Virus record (IMG/VR): IMGVR_UViG_3300002835_012175
Location: 1 to 20,513 of that record
Direction: 5' to 3' (one strand)
Source: a virus
DNA length: 20,513 bases
Shown: positions 19,954 to 20,513 of the stretch, in pieces
Numbering within the stretch: the stretch's first letter is position 1
How the letters are laid out: every line of letters begins with the position of its first letter
Made by a program: the position numbers and the translations under genes
Notes under the pieces: model-generated
What the model was told of the DNA's origin: nothing
Database searches by the model: none
Seen by the model: the letters and a program-made list of their open reading frames with translations, nothing else

Positions 19954-20513
19954 GTGACCGAAGTAAAAAACCTTCTTTGGGTTGAAAAATATCGACCCAA
20001 GACGCTATCAGATTGTATTCTTCCGGTAGATCTATCCGTTGTTTTCAACGGCATGATCAAGGAAGGAACCATCCCGAACATGTTGTTGTACGGCAAGGCT
20101 GGCACGGGAAAGACTACGGTCGCCCGTGCCATCGCCAATGACATCGGCGCAGATAGCATCATCATCAACTGTTCGGAAGAGAACGGTATTGATACACTCC
20201 GCACAAAAATCCGAAATTACTGCTCCACGGTCTCTCTTAATGGTGGACTAAAGGTAGTGATCTTGGACGAGTTTGACTATGCTAACCAAAACTCCGTACA
20301 GCCTGCGTTGCGCGGTGCAATTGAGGAATTTGCCAAAAACTGCCGGTTTGTGCTGACATGCAACTACAAGAACAGGGTCATCGATCCTCTTCACTCACGG
20401 TGCACGGGCATTGACTTTACAGTTCCGGCAGCGGAAAAGGCCCAGCTTGCCATGGGAATTCTGAAGAGGGTGGAACACATCCTAACTACTGAAAAGGTTC
20501 CATATGACACACC
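19954..20513 (+). CDS. 44: gp44 clamp-loader ATPase, N-terminal part (3' end outside window)
   Basis: GTG 19954, two bases after the gp45 stop, with AGGG shortly upstream; 186 codons are present and the frame is open at the window end. The start LLWVEKYRPKTLSDCILP matches clamp-loader proteins (T4: EQKYRPSTIDECILP). Walker A is GKAGTGKTT (47-55), Walker B VVILDEFD (101-108, with the T4-type DEFD rather than DExx), and the arginine finger SRC is at 148-150. gp44 with gp62 opens and loads the gp45 clamp using ATP. The remaining C-terminal collar domain lies beyond the window. Confidence 0.95.
   Translation, partial: MTEVKNLLWVEKYRPKTLSDCILPVDLSVVFNGMIKEGTIPNMLLYGKAGTGKTTVARAIANDIGADSIIINCSEENGIDTLRTKIRNYCSTVSLNGGLKVVILDEFDYANQNSVQPALRGAIEEFAKNCRFVLTCNYKNRVIDPLHSRCTGIDFTVPAAEKAQLAMGILKRVEHILTTEKVPYDT

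Overview
The window is a piece of a T4-like myovirus genome, most probably a marine one (cyanophage-like). The evidence is a run of T4 core homologues: the C-terminal end of the major capsid protein (gp23), a tail-tube-fold protein, UvsW, UvsY, the late sigma factor gp55, the recombination nuclease pair gp47/gp46, the sliding clamp gp45 and the start of the clamp-loader ATPase gp44. The gene order, the Sm-like gene next to uvsW, NATAAATA late-promoter boxes and the low GC content fit marine cyanomyoviruses. I cannot name host or species from sequence alone.

Layout. (1) 1-1086, plus strand: end of gp23, a strong terminator, then a late-type gene for a tail-tube-fold protein. (2) 1083-4358, minus strand: uvsY, a SAM methyltransferase, uvsW and an Sm/LSm-like gene. 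The last three each have their own late-promoter-like box. (3) 4359-4450: a compact divergent control region built around a perfect inverted repeat. (4) 4451-15418, plus strand: an 11-kb, tightly packed, mostly very AT-rich cargo of 15 carbohydrate genes. Most neighbours overlap (ATGA or similar) or lie within about 10 bases. (5) 15457-20513, plus strand: gp55, gp47, gp46, a small virion-like protein, a 50-residue basic protein, gp45 and partial gp44.

How it works together. The core genes give late transcription (gp55, coactivated in T4 by gp45), recombination and repair (gp46/47, UvsY, UvsW) and replication processivity (gp44/gp45). The cargo looks like a glycan assembly line. A HAD phosphatase/mutase, a sugar nucleotidyltransferase and a 4-epimerase-like dehydrogenase would make activated precursors. 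Nine predicted or possible glycosyltransferases (GT25-like, GT11 fucosyltransferase, two related R-x-D proteins, an EDD GT-A protein, a GT-B protein, an HtrL/YibB protein, GT4, GT6) would build the glycan. FkbM-type and TylF-type methyltransferases, and perhaps the MycE/CmcI-like one on the other strand, would cap it. No flippase, polymerase, ABC exporter or polyprenyl-phosphate transferase is present, so the product is more likely attached in the cytoplasm (for example to a virion protein) or used with host export machinery.

The most interesting points are the pairing of a GT11 alpha-1,2-fucosyltransferase with an ABO-type GT6 enzyme and a GalE-like epimerase, the uncharacterised HAD/nucleotidyltransferase/GDPD-like trio, and late promoters placed so that transcripts would begin at or almost at the start codon. 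There is no gene-free stretch over 300 bases, and I saw no tRNA, CRISPR array or insertion sequence.
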